A program made the translations under genes and the position numbers. Positions 1 to 7,973 of a stretch of 64,000 bases of DNA are shown piece by piece. Source of the DNA: Bacteroidetes bacterium UBA1935 (lineage in GTDB: Bacteria; Bacteroidota; Bacteroidia; Chitinophagales; Chitinophagaceae); NCBI GenBank assembly GCA_002337045.1, contig DDFF01000008.1, positions 186,001-250,000 of the forward strand, given 5' to 3'. The notes under the pieces are model-generated. The model was not told the DNA's origin and ran no database searches. It saw only the letters and a program-made list of their open reading frames with translations. Within the stretch, counting starts at the first letter, position 1. Every line of letters starts with the position of its first letter.

Positions 1-488
1 AAAGATGGTGCTATGACGTTTACACGAATCTTAGGTGCCAACTCGGCTGCCAATGCTCTGGCAAAGCCTTCAATAGCGCCTTTGGCAGCAGCAACAGAGC
101 TATGATAGGGCATACCCGTCTGCACAGCAACAGTGCTAAACAGTACTATAGATGCATTGTTGGATGCTGAAAGATTAGGCAGATATGCCTGAATAGTTTT
201 GACTGCACCCAATAAGTTTACTTCGAAATCGTTTTGAAAGTCTGCAGCTTTCAGGCTTTTAAAAGGTTTCAGGTTGATGGAGCCTGGGCAATATACAAGC
301 CCATCTAATGCACCATCTATAGCAGGTGGTAGCTCAGCATTTTTGACATCGTAAGTAATATGTTGTGTTACTGCAACGGCAGGTGTGTTTCTTGACAGAG
401 AGATAACCTCGTGAGATTGTGTGGATAATTCCTGCGCCAAAGCAGCACCAATGCCCGAGCTTGCACCTGCAATCAAAATTCTTTTCAT
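1..488 (-). CDS. SDR-family protein, partial (3' end outside window)
   Basis: The first 162 residues of a short-chain dehydrogenase/reductase fold protein are visible; the gene runs off the left edge. The N-terminal nucleotide-binding motif GASSGIG lies at residues 8-14 and the structural Asn of the fold at residue 91 (NLLGAV). The usual YxxxK active site reads VAAAK at residues 132-136, so the catalytic Tyr is replaced by Val while the Lys is kept. From memory, a bacterial SDR clade has Ile or Val at this place. The Ser/Thr position is LFST near residues 116-119. Without Tyr, ordinary SDR redox chemistry is doubtful, so the substrate and activity cannot be named. The ATG at 488 is the first start after the tRNA terminator. 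Confidence 0.85.
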   Translation of the reverse strand, partial: MKRILIAGASSGIGAALAQELSTQSHEVISLSRNTPAVAVTQHITYDVKNAELPPAIDGALDGLVYCPGSINLKPFKSLKAADFQNDFEVNLLGAVKTIQAYLPNLSASNNASIVLFSTVAVQTGMPYHSSVAAAKGAIEGFARALAAELAPKIRVNVIAPS

Positions 489-524
489 GCAGGTATAACA
501 GTATAAAAAGAGAATGGTTGAAAA

Positions 525-550
525 TGAAAAAAGTCGCCCGAAAGCGACTT
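525..550 (-). terminator. Terminator downstream of tRNA-Ala
   Basis: On the minus strand the tRNA 3' end is followed by a 7-bp stem (AAGTCGC/GCGACTT, plus-strand 531-537 and 544-550) with a 6-base loop, then a T-rich tract. This fits an intrinsic terminator that separates the tRNA from the SDR gene. Confidence 0.7.
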
Positions 551-554
551 GGTG

Positions 555-631
<77 letters not shown>

Positions 632-643
632 ATAAGGAGGCTG

Positions 644-675
644 CAAATATAACTTTCCTGCAACCATTTGGCAAA
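644..675 (-). promoter_or_regulatory. Promoter of tRNA-Ala
   Basis: On the minus strand TTTG (plus-strand 672-675) is followed by a 20-base spacer and TATATTTG (644-651). This matches the Bacteroidota primary sigma consensus TTTG-N19..21-TAnnTTTG. The -7 box ends 12 bases before the tRNA 5' end. Confidence 0.7.
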
Positions 676-711
676 TTTCTTGTTACCTTTAATAACAACT
701 CATTTGGCACT

Positions 712-870
712 ATGTGGAAGCAAATTCTGACGTATTTCTACATCCGTAAAAAGGATCCCAATGCGCCGTCAAACATAAACATTAAGTTTATGCATGGCAT
801 GAACAGAATATCGCTGTTTATATTTCTGGTAGGTATTATCGTTATGATAATAAGGCTATTGAGAAACTAA
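712..870 (+). CDS. Small conserved membrane protein (52 aa)
   Basis: This short ORF encodes 52 residues: a charged N-terminal half (RKKDPNAPSNINIKFMHGMN) followed by one hydrophobic segment at about residues 34-49 and a basic end. It looks like a single-pass inner-membrane protein. The MHGMNRIS core recalls small Bacteroidota proteins I remember as DUF6728; that match is recollection, not a search. It stands between a tRNA on the other strand and a strong terminator just after its stop, so it is probably monocistronic. The function is unknown. Confidence 0.6.
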   Translation: MWKQILTYFYIRKKDPNAPSNINIKFMHGMNRISLFIFLVGIIVMIIRLLRN

Positions 871-897
871 TACTATTATTGACTTAATAGATGTTTT

Positions 898-933
898 AAA
901 CAAGAGCCGCTCATTGGAGCGGCTCTTGTTTTT
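898..933. terminator. Bidirectional terminator between the 52-aa gene and phnA
   Basis: A perfect 12-bp stem (CAAGAGCCGCTC, 901-912, with its complement at 917-928) closes a 4-base loop. It has T5 on the plus strand and an A-run on the other side, and lies between two convergent genes. Confidence 0.85.
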
Positions 934-1516
934 ATGCGTTGTGTTTACGAACGTATTTTGTGAGTATTACTATCACTTGCCCTTCTATCTTACCTTCTAT
1001 CTGTTCAGTATTATCTTCTACCAGACGAATGTTTTTTACAACTGTACCCATTTTGGCATTCAGAGTAGTGCCTTTTACATCCAGCGATTTTATGAGTACT
1101 ACAGTATCTCCCGCACTAAGGGGTGCACCATTGCAATCTCTGTGCAGGTCTACGCTGCTATCATTATCATGGTCGCCTGTAGCTTTTGCCCAAGCGAGTC
1201 TTTCATCATCCAGATACATCATATCCAGCGCATCAGATGCCCAGCTTTCATTTCTGAAACGATTGAGCATACGCCAGCTTACTACCTGTACGCCCGGTAC
1301 TTCGCTCCACATACTTGTTGTCAGGAATGCCCAATGCTTTGCATCAAGGTCTTCTTTCTTATCTATCTGTGCAACACACTTGCTGCATATGTAGATGCTG
1401 TTATCCTCGTTGCTGCTGGTTTGTGGCTGTATTTCATACACCTGTAGGTTTGTTTCAGAACCGCAGAGTTCGCATTTATTTTCGCTTCGTTGTTTTAGTT
1501 GTGCATCAAGTTTCAT
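932..1516 (-). CDS. phnA: PhnA-domain zinc-ribbon protein
   Basis: The 194-residue protein starts with a zinc ribbon (Cys15/Cys18 and Cys44/Cys47). It ends with a PhnA domain of the kind that follows DLHRDCNG, with the SAGDTVVLIKSLDVKG core near residues 130-150. PhnA-domain proteins were named from the E. coli phosphonate operon but are not needed for C-P lyase; their role is not settled. No phosphonate genes are nearby. The middle part (residues 50-120) is an acidic linker longer than in short PhnA proteins, as in other Bacteroidota members. The stop falls inside the arm of the shared terminator. A -7-like box CAAAACTA (1540-1547, minus-strand TAGTTTTG) lies 24 bases before the ATG. Confidence 0.85.
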   Translation of the reverse strand: MKLDAQLKQRSENKCELCGSETNLQVYEIQPQTSSNEDNSIYICSKCVAQIDKKEDLDAKHWAFLTTSMWSEVPGVQVVSWRMLNRFRNESWASDALDMMYLDDERLAWAKATGDHDNDSSVDLHRDCNGAPLSAGDTVVLIKSLDVKGTTLNAKMGTVVKNIRLVEDNTEQIEGKIEGQVIVILTKYVRKHNA

Positions 1517-1580
1517 ACCCTGAAATTTACTTTGGGGCGCAAAACTAATTTTTTTAAAACAACTATTTCGATGATATTGG

Positions 1581-2675
1581 TTAGCGTAGCATACCTACAA
1601 TGGCTTCCGCAGCATTTTCAGAAGCATTGCTATTGCCCAGAAGGTGCCATAGCTGCTTGTAATCGGCTTTTAGCTTGCTGATATGTTCTTTGTTGTTAAG
1701 AATCTTATCAAGCTCCTGTTTTATCATTGTTTCATTCAGGTCTGCCTGTATCAGCTCTGTAATCACAGGCTTATCCATAATCAGGTTTACCAACGATATG
1801 TATTTGACTTTTATGAGCTTCTTGGCAAGCCAGTAAGATATGGGGTTGCCTTTGTAACATACAACCTGTGGTACGCCAAACAGTGCTGTTTCGAGCGTAG
1901 CAGTGCCACTTGTAACCAGTGCGGCTGTGGCTTGTTTCAGCAGATTGTAGGTCTGCCCTTTTGCCAGCTGCACCTGCTGGTGGCCTATGATAGATGTATA
2001 CAATTCATCTGGCTGAGACGGTGCTTGGGCAATGATGAATTGATAGTCGGTATAGTGTTTTACTGCCTGTAGCATGATGGGCAGCTTTACTTTTATTTCC
2101 TGTGCGCGGCTGCCTGGTAGTAATGCAATGATAGGTTTATCCGCTAACTTGATAGGTGCTGTTTGCATTTCCTGCTCCACTACCTGTATAAGTGGGTGGC
2201 CCACATAATTAACCTCGTAGTTCCATTTTTTATAAAAATCTACCTCGAAAGGTAGTATGACGAGCATCTTATCTACATCACGTTTCAGCTTTTTAGTCCT
2301 GCTTTCTTTCCATGCCCATACCTGTGGAGATATGTAGTAAACAACTTTTATTCTCTCCTGTTTTGCCCATTCGGCTATTCGCATATTAAAACCGGGATAG
2401 TCTATCAGTACCAGTACATCAGGCTTATATGCTGCAATGTCTTTTTTGCAGAAATCTATATTGTTCAGAATAGTGCGCAGGTGCATCAGTACCTCTACAA
2501 AACCCATAAATGCAAGGTCGCGGTAATGCTTTACAAGCTCTGCACCTGCGGCTTGCATTTTATCGCCGCCCCAGCAACGTATATGAGCATCTGCATCCTT
2601 TTGGTGGATGGCTTTAATAAGGTTGCTGCCGTGCAAATCGCCACTGGCTTCACCGGCAATAATGTAGTAACGCAT
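1581..2675 (-). CDS. lpxB: Lipid-A-disaccharide synthase
   Basis: The 364-residue protein matches LpxB (GT19). The N-terminus IIAGEASGDLHGSNL is the family signature, and LPGSR (in the middle) and SGTATLETALFGVPQVVCYK near the C-terminal third are the UDP-GlcN site motifs. It joins UDP-2,3-diacylglucosamine to lipid X at the inner membrane to make lipid A disaccharide. The ATG at 2675 is preferred over an upstream TTG because it follows the stop of the membrane gene (2677-2679) by one base and gives the usual N-terminus. The two genes must be co-transcribed. No other lpx gene is in the window. Confidence 0.95.
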   Translation of the reverse strand: MRYYIIAGEASGDLHGSNLIKAIHQKDADAHIRCWGGDKMQAAGAELVKHYRDLAFMGFVEVLMHLRTILNNIDFCKKDIAAYKPDVLVLIDYPGFNMRIAEWAKQERIKVVYYISPQVWAWKESRTKKLKRDVDKMLVILPFEVDFYKKWNYEVNYVGHPLIQVVEQEMQTAPIKLADKPIIALLPGSRAQEIKVKLPIMLQAVKHYTDYQFIIAQAPSQPDELYTSIIGHQQVQLAKGQTYNLLKQATAALVTSGTATLETALFGVPQVVCYKGNPISYWLAKKLIKVKYISLVNLIMDKPVITELIQADLNETMIKQELDKILNNKEHISKLKADYKQLWHLLGNSNASENAAEAIVGMLR

Positions 2676-2676
2676 A

Positions 2677-2970
2677 TTAATTCCAGGCAAACTTTATCAG
2701 CAGCATTACAACTGCGTAAAGCATTGTAGCCACAAAGATACCTCTTGCTGTCAAGTCGAGTCGCTTGTTAGTATAGAATATGAATGGAAGAATATTGATG
2801 AGAATACCCAGGCTGATGACCTTGGTAGCTTGTGTAGGCATGTGTATCATGTCTTTCACAAAATCGGGGAAAGCGATACTACGAAACAATATCAGGTATA
2901 CGATGAATATACCAATGAGGGGTAGTATTGCACCTATTAAAAAACCTAATAATGGAACGTTACGTTTCAT
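2677..2970 (-). CDS. Membrane protein upstream of lpxB
   Basis: A 97-residue protein with three predicted membrane segments (about residues 6-29, 48-66 and 74-94) and a short loop FPDFVKDMIHMPTQ between the first two. I recognise no enzymatic motif. It sits one base upstream of lpxB and shares its transcript, so a role linked to outer-membrane lipid synthesis is possible, but this rests on position alone. Confidence 0.75.
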   Translation of the reverse strand: MKRNVPLLGFLIGAILPLIGIFIVYLILFRSIAFPDFVKDMIHMPTQATKVISLGILINILPFIFYTNKRLDLTARGIFVATMLYAVVMLLIKFAWN

Positions 2971-3012
2971 AAGACAGAAATATTATGCTAATATACAAGT
3001 GAAAAATTCATT

Positions 3013-3045
3013 TTTGTACATACAGGCACGAAAGATGTACATTTG
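3013..3045 (+). promoter_or_regulatory. Promoter of comA
   Basis: TTTG (3013-3016), a 21-base spacer and TACATTTG (3038-3045) fit the Bacteroidota housekeeping promoter. The comA ATG lies 25 bases after the -7 box. Confidence 0.65.
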
Positions 3046-3070
3046 TTGTCAATTAGGTAAAATATAGCGC

Positions 3071-3847
3071 ATGAATTTTCATTTGAAAAACCTGCCTGAA
3101 CGCACCCAAAGTCCTCGTAGCTACGGCCTGACGATGGTGATGGACAAAGGCATGGGACTGGACGAGGTGAAGAATTTCTTATCTGTTGCCGCTCCTTATG
3201 TAGATATTGTAAAATTTGGTTTCGGTACGGCTTTCGTTACCAATAATCTGAGAGAGAAGATAGAGATATACCAGTCTCACAATATACCTGTGTATTTTGG
3301 TGGTACGTTGTTTGAAGCTTTCCTGATACGTGGCCAGTTTGACGACTATCTGAATACTGTAAAAGAATTCGGTCTGAAACACGTGGAGGTGTCTGATGGC
3401 TCTATAACAATACCACACGCTGAAAAATGCGGTTATATTGAAAAACTGGCAAAGCATGTAACAGTGCTTTCAGAAGTTGGTTCTAAAGATGCCGCACACA
3501 TCATCCCACCATATAAATGGATAGAACTGATGCGTGCAGAGCTGGATGCAGGCTCTACTTATGTAATTGCAGAAGCGCGCGAAGCAGGTAACGTAGGTAT
3601 TTACCGTGGTAGTGGTGAGGTGCGCGAAGGCCTGGTACAGGAAATCCTGACACAGATTCCGTATGAGAAAATCATCTGGGAAGCACCGCAAAAAGCACAG
3701 CAGGTTTACTTTCAGGAATTGTTGGGTGCTAATGTGAACCTTGGTAATATTGCTCCGAACGAGGTTATTCCGCTGGAGGCAATGCGTGTAGGGTTGAGGG
3801 GTGATACCTTCTTCCTGTATCTTGACAAAGACAAAGAAGCTAAATAG
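3071..3847 (+). CDS. comA: Phosphosulfolactate synthase
   Basis: The 258-residue protein matches the ComA TIM-barrel family along its whole length, with YGLTMVMDKG near the N-terminus, VEVSDGSITI in the middle and IIWEAPQKAQQ near the C-terminal third. The family adds sulfite to phosphoenolpyruvate to give (R)-phosphosulfolactate, the first step of archaeal coenzyme M synthesis. In bacteria the product may feed sulfolactate or other sulfonates; a link with Bacteroidota sulfonolipids is only speculation. No comB, comC or sulfonate gene is beside it. It has its own promoter and a strong terminator, so it stands alone. Confidence 0.88.
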   Translation: MNFHLKNLPERTQSPRSYGLTMVMDKGMGLDEVKNFLSVAAPYVDIVKFGFGTAFVTNNLREKIEIYQSHNIPVYFGGTLFEAFLIRGQFDDYLNTVKEFGLKHVEVSDGSITIPHAEKCGYIEKLAKHVTVLSEVGSKDAAHIIPPYKWIELMRAELDAGSTYVIAEAREAGNVGIYRGSGEVREGLVQEILTQIPYEKIIWEAPQKAQQVYFQELLGANVNLGNIAPNEVIPLEAMRVGLRGDTFFLYLDKDKEAK

Positions 3848-3860
3848 CAAAAATTATACG

Positions 3861-3889
3861 GAGGCATACAATTTTGTATGCCTCTTTTT
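3861..3889 (+). terminator. Terminator after comA
   Basis: A 9-bp stem (GAGGCATAC, 3861-3869, with 3876-3884) and a 6-base loop are followed by T5. It lies between the comA stop and the aroE start. Confidence 0.85.
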
Positions 3890-3912
3890 GTTTCTACAGG
3901 TATCTTTACTGT

Positions 3913-4644
3913 ATGACAGCAATGTACGGTCTGATAGGTTATCCGTTAAGCCATTCGTTTTCTCCCGCTTATTTCAATAATAAGTTTGCAACGGAGAATA
4001 TAGAGGCGCGATACGATGCCTATGCAATACCATCTGTTCAAGACTTGAAAACATTGCTGAAAGAGCATCCGCAACTGAAAGGACTTAACGTTACCATTCC
4101 ATATAAAGAACAGGTGCTGCCATTGCTGGATGAAACAGATGTTGCTGCAAGAGAGATTGGCGCTGTGAATTGTATTAAGATTGAGGAAGAGAAACTCATT
4201 GGTTATAATGCCGACCATATCGGCTTTGCAGAGAGCCTAAAACCTTTATTGCAGCCACAACATACACATGCACTGATACTGGGAACAGGGGGGGCTGCAA
4301 AGGCTGTAATGTATGCTTTGTATCAGTTAGGGGTTGAATACAAAATAGTATCGCGCACAGGTGGTGATATGCAGTATGCAGATGTTGACGAGGGTATAAT
4401 GGATAAGTACAGGCTCATCATTAATACTACACCATTAGGCATGTACCCCGCAACAGATGCAGCGCCGGAGATCCCATACCAATATTTGTGTAAAGAACAT
4501 CTGCTGTACGACCTTGTATATAATCCTGAAGAAACCTTGTTTCTGAAAAAAGGAAAGCAACAGGGAGCAACCATTAAAAATGGTTATGAAATGCTGATAC
4601 TACAGGCAGAAGCTTCCTGGCAAATATGGAATACTAACCGATAG
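3913..4644 (+). CDS. aroE: Shikimate dehydrogenase
   Basis: AroE reduces 3-dehydroshikimate to shikimate with NADPH. The substrate-binding motif SHSFSP is near the N-terminus, followed by NVTIPYKE with the catalytic Lys, then GYNADHIGF where the usual Thr before Asp is Ala. The NADP-binding glycine turn is LGTGGAAKAV. The preferred ATG at 3913 gives 243 residues; 3922 is nearly as good. A longer reading from 3874 would start inside the comA terminator. The -7-like TATCTTTA at 3901-3908 ends four bases before the ATG, so the message may be nearly leaderless. Its 3' end overlaps the convergent methyltransferase by 11 bases. Confidence 0.93.
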   Translation: MTAMYGLIGYPLSHSFSPAYFNNKFATENIEARYDAYAIPSVQDLKTLLKEHPQLKGLNVTIPYKEQVLPLLDETDVAAREIGAVNCIKIEEEKLIGYNADHIGFAESLKPLLQPQHTHALILGTGGAAKAVMYALYQLGVEYKIVSRTGGDMQYADVDEGIMDKYRLIINTTPLGMYPATDAAPEIPYQYLCKEHLLYDLVYNPEETLFLKKGKQQGATIKNGYEMLILQAEASWQIWNTNR

Positions 4645-5422
4645 TGTAATATACGCAGGTAGTAAGGAAATTGCGTACAAATGGTATAGCACTGATGATG
4701 CCAAGTTGTTTGCGTGGTTTCAGTCCAAATTTGTATTTGTATATCGGGTTGATAAGGAAATGCCTTTTGTTGATGAACTTCATGCCACTACTACGGACAA
4801 TTTTCTCAAAACGCTCTATAGTGATTTGTGTGTCGTAGATGTCCATCAACTCATTTACCACACCTTCAGGTTCACCTATCGCCTTTACAATGCTTTTGTA
4901 GATAGGCTTTGGTAGGATGTGATACCAGGGCATCATACCAATCTTATGTTCGCATATCTGTTGGTGCCCGCCAAATGGCATATACCATGGTGGGAAGCCA
5001 AAGAATATCTGCCCGCCTTCTTTCAGAAAGTTTTTGAGATAGGGTATAAATTTTTCCTGATTGGGAATATGCTCGATGGCATCTTTCAGGATTATGACAT
5101 CGAAGAAACCTTTGAAGCGTTGCAGAAAGTCTTCGTCGTATACATTTTTATAGAGGAACTCAATTTTACCTGCTGCAACATCATCTGCAAAAAACTTATT
5201 GGCAAGGTCTATACGCAACGGGTTCAGGTCTACACCTACACAATATGCACCGCTTTCCATAAACGGCACCAATACGCCGCCTTCGCCGCAGCCTATTTCC
5301 ATTACGTTTACACCTTTGCCTACTTGCTTTGTTTCTTCTATAAAAGGCAAAACATAAGAGCGTGAGTTATCTACCTGTTGATCGTATTTTATCTGATCGT
5401 CTTTGTGCTGTTTGAGCGCCAA
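4634..5422 (-). CDS. Class I SAM-dependent methyltransferase
   Basis: The 262-residue protein has the SAM-binding motif MEIGCGEGG near residue 41, an acidic strand end GVDLNP about 20 residues later, and a motif-IV-like DVIILKDAIEHI. The C-terminal part contains FGFPPWYMPFGGHQQ. The substrate cannot be inferred. The start is a TTG at 5422 with an AGGA upstream at good spacing; no in-frame ATG is nearby. It lies 29 bases downstream of the DAHP synthase gene on the same strand, so the two may form an operon. Confidence 0.8.
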   Translation of the reverse strand: MALKQHKDDQIKYDQQVDNSRSYVLPFIEETKQVGKGVNVMEIGCGEGGVLVPFMESGAYCVGVDLNPLRIDLANKFFADDVAAGKIEFLYKNVYDEDFLQRFKGFFDVIILKDAIEHIPNQEKFIPYLKNFLKEGGQIFFGFPPWYMPFGGHQQICEHKIGMMPWYHILPKPIYKSIVKAIGEPEGVVNELMDIYDTQITIERFEKIVRSSGMKFINKRHFLINPIYKYKFGLKPRKQLGIISAIPFVRNFLTTCVYYTIG

Positions 5423-5451
5423 TGTATTCCTGTTTTTTGAGCGTCGTAAAG

Positions 5452-6531
5452 TTAACCTTTTACTTCATTCATCAATGCCTGCAGTACTTCCAATTGCTTT
5501 TTGATGCTCTCATCGTGTATTTTCTCGTACAGTGCTACGATGAACTCTTTAGAAAGATTGTGTTTTTCAGCCCTTGAGCCACGTGTTTCAACTATTTCGC
5601 GCCAGCGTTCAGGCTGGTAAGCGGTCATATTACACTCTTTTTTCACCTCTCCTATACGCGCGCTCAGTTCCATACGTCGGGCTATCAGGTCTATTATTTC
5701 AGCGTCAAGGCTATCCATTTGCTGGCGTAGTTGTTCTAGTGTCAGCCCGATTCCAGCATCTGTAGTATGTTGTTGGCGTATTACCAGCTGGTCCAAGATT
5801 TCTTTCAGCCTTGCCGGTGTCACCTGCTGTGCAGCGTCGCTCCATGCAACGGGTGGGTTAGGGTGTGTTTCTATCATCAAACCCTCAAAACCCATATCCA
5901 TAGCCTTCTGTGCAATATCTGCCACAAGTTCTCTGTTGCCGGTTATATGGCTCGGGTCACAAAAAATAGGTAGTTCAGGATTTCTACGCTTCAGCTCTAT
6001 TGGTATGGGCCAGTTGGGCTGATTACGGTATGCAGATACCGCCTGATAGCTTGAAAAACCTCTGTGTATAGCCGCTATATCTGTAATGCCTGCCTGCATC
6101 AGGCGCTCTATAGCACCCTGCCATAGGTCTACGTCGGGGTTCACGGGGTTTTTAACCATTACAGGTATGTTCATGCCTTTTAATGCATCTGCCAGGCGCT
6201 GCACCTGAAACGGGTTTACCGTAGTTCTGGCGCCCAGCCACAATACGTCAATGCCATATTTCAGCGCCTGCTCTACGTGTTGGGGTTCTGCAACTTCTAC
6301 CGTAACGGGTATTTTATGAGTCGCTTTTACCTCCTGCAGCCATTCCAAAGCCTGTATGCCATTGCCTTCAAAACTACCCGGACGTGTACGTGGCTTCCAT
6401 ACACCCGCACGGTATAGTTGTACAGGGATATCTGCAATGCCTGCTGCTACTTCCAATACTTGCTCTCGTGTTTCTGCACTACAAGGCCCTGCTATTATGT
6501 ATGGCTTATTTCCGCTACTGAAAAATGACAT
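5452..6531 (-). CDS. Bifunctional DAHP synthase/chorismate mutase
   Basis: Residues 1-250 form the DAHP synthase aldolase domain (IIAGPCSAE at the start, KPRTRPGSFEG near residue 46, FCDPSHITGNRE near 190). Residues 265-350 form an AroQ-type chorismate mutase helix domain (LRQQMDSLDAEIIDLIARR). The enzyme joins phosphoenolpyruvate and erythrose-4-phosphate and also turns chorismate into prephenate. This fusion order is common in Bacteroidota, where the mutase can mediate feedback control of the synthase (family knowledge). aroE is close by but on the other strand. A TACCTTTG box (minus strand, 6536-6543) ends four bases before the ATG. Confidence 0.93.
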   Translation of the reverse strand: MSFFSSGNKPYIIAGPCSAETREQVLEVAAGIADIPVQLYRAGVWKPRTRPGSFEGNGIQALEWLQEVKATHKIPVTVEVAEPQHVEQALKYGIDVLWLGARTTVNPFQVQRLADALKGMNIPVMVKNPVNPDVDLWQGAIERLMQAGITDIAAIHRGFSSYQAVSAYRNQPNWPIPIELKRRNPELPIFCDPSHITGNRELVADIAQKAMDMGFEGLMIETHPNPPVAWSDAAQQVTPARLKEILDQLVIRQQHTTDAGIGLTLEQLRQQMDSLDAEIIDLIARRMELSARIGEVKKECNMTAYQPERWREIVETRGSRAEKHNLSKEFIVALYEKIHDESIKKQLEVLQALMNEVKG

Positions 6532-6616
6532 AGTGCAAAGGTAGCAGTTGATTTATTATTTGACCGAATACCTGATTAGTTTCCGTTTATATTAAAATAT
6601 ACTGCTAACTAACCTG

Positions 6617-6648
6617 TTGAGCCATTTCAAAATACAGGGTTATCTTTG
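6617..6648 (+). promoter_or_regulatory. Promoter of truB
   Basis: TTG (6617-6619), 21 bases, then TATCTTTG (6641-6648). The box ends five bases before the ATG at 6654, so the transcript probably starts at or next to the start codon. Confidence 0.6.
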
Positions 6649-6653
6649 CCGCT

Positions 6654-7373
6654 ATGCAAAAACTGCCTGCTAAAGAAGAATTGAAAGATGGTGCTGTGAT
6701 ATTGATAGATAAGCCACGCAAGTGGACATCTTTTGATGCCGTAAATATGGTAAAGCGCCTGGTGAAAGTGAAAATAGGCCATGCAGGCACTTTAGACCCG
6801 CTTGCTACAGGGTTGTTGATTTGCTGCACGGGCAAATTCACGAAGAAAATAAGCGAATACCAAAAGCAAGACAAAGAATATACGGGTATCATACACTTGG
6901 GTGCTACAACACCTACATACGATCTGGAGAGCAAGCCCGACAATGAGAAGCCATACGCACATCTTACAGAAGCAGAAATAAGAGATAATGTAAAGCAGTT
7001 TACAGGTAATATAATGCAGGTGCCTCCCATCCATTCTGCTATTAAGAAAGAAGGTGAGCGGGCTTATGACCTTGCTCGTGCAGGTGTGGAGGTAAAACTG
7101 GACCCAAGGCCTGTTGTTATCAGTGAGTTTGAAATTCTTAAAATAGAATTGCCTGAAGTTCATTTTCGTGTAGCATGTAGTACGGGCACATACATACGTT
7201 CACTTGCAAATGATTTTGGTGCTGCATTGGGTTGTGGCGGTTATTTGCAAGAACTGCGCAGAACCAAAATCGGCGATTTTGATGTTGCTGATGCACCAAC
7301 GCCAGACCAATGGAAGCAGCATTGGGGCTATGAGGAAAGAAAGCCTGTTCGTGAAGCTAAACCCAAGGAATAG
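6654..7373 (+). CDS. truB: tRNA pseudouridine-55 synthase
   Basis: The 239-residue protein has the TruB motif GHAGTLDPLATGLL with catalytic Asp48, the ILIDKPRKWTSFD start and the GTYIRSLANDFG motif. It makes the T-loop pseudouridine 55 in tRNAs. It is at the short end of the family: the C-terminal PUA-like domain is absent, as in many Bacteroidota, and is replaced by a basic tail. It does not overlap its neighbours and has its own promoter. Confidence 0.95.
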   Translation: MQKLPAKEELKDGAVILIDKPRKWTSFDAVNMVKRLVKVKIGHAGTLDPLATGLLICCTGKFTKKISEYQKQDKEYTGIIHLGATTPTYDLESKPDNEKPYAHLTEAEIRDNVKQFTGNIMQVPPIHSAIKKEGERAYDLARAGVEVKLDPRPVVISEFEILKIELPEVHFRVACSTGTYIRSLANDFGAALGCGGYLQELRRTKIGDFDVADAPTPDQWKQHWGYEERKPVREAKPKE

Positions 7374-7502
7374 TCTGCTTGTGCACCGATCACTTATTCA
7401 GTTTTTATTTCTCTGTAGTTAATAGGTTGTGTCTGTCTAAGATGCTATCTTTAAACCTGTTATGTATTCATGTGAGTAGATATTCAAATTTGTTGCAAAG
7501 GA

Positions 7503-7901
7503 ATGGAGTATTCGGATATATGGATAGTAGATGATGACCACATTTATGTTTATGCAGCGCAGAAGCAACTGTCTTTGCATGCAGGCATTAAGCAGACATC
7601 TGTGTTTGCAAATGGCAGTTTGGCAATAGATGCGCTGAATGAATTACTGAATACAAAAGCACCACTTCCCCGAATAATATTGTTGGATATCAATATGCCC
7701 GTGATGGATGGATGGGAGTTTATGGAAGCATTTAATACCCTTACAGATGAAGCATTGAAAACTGTTGCAGTGTTCATGGTTAGCTCTTCTATATACGAAG
7801 AAGATACAGAACGTGCCAAGACCTACAAACAGATAAAGCAATACATTCAGAAACCATTAAATAAGGAGAAAATTACGAACATATTAAGCTTGTCAATCTG
7901 A
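7503..7901 (+). CDS. Single-domain response regulator
   Basis: The 132-residue protein is a lone receiver domain. The acidic pocket is Asp10-Asp12, the phospho-acceptor is Asp62 (LLDINMPVMDG), the switch Ser is near residue 94 (MVSSSI) and the conserved Lys is Lys117 (QKPLN). It has no output domain, so it acts through protein contacts, as in phosphorelays or chemotaxis-like switching. No kinase gene is adjacent. AAAGGA just before the ATG is a fair ribosome binding site. Confidence 0.9.
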   Translation: MEYSDIWIVDDDHIYVYAAQKQLSLHAGIKQTSVFANGSLAIDALNELLNTKAPLPRIILLDINMPVMDGWEFMEAFNTLTDEALKTVAVFMVSSSIYEEDTERAKTYKQIKQYIQKPLNKEKITNILSLSI

Positions 7902-7920
7902 ATGCTTTATTCTAAGAATA

Positions 7921-7953
7921 ATAAAACACGACCCATCAGGTCGTGTTTTATTG
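7921..7953. terminator. Bidirectional terminator between response regulator and dxs
   Basis: A perfect 13-bp stem (7921-7933 with 7939-7951) around a CATCA loop, with a T-rich strand on each side, separates two convergent genes. Confidence 0.85.
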
Positions 7954-7973
7954 TTATTGTAAAATAGTTGTTA

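Noticed and set aside
2676..2690. TTG start of lpxB upstream of the ATG
   Set aside because: It would overlap the previous gene and add residues not usual for LpxB; the ATG at 2675 gives the standard N-terminus.
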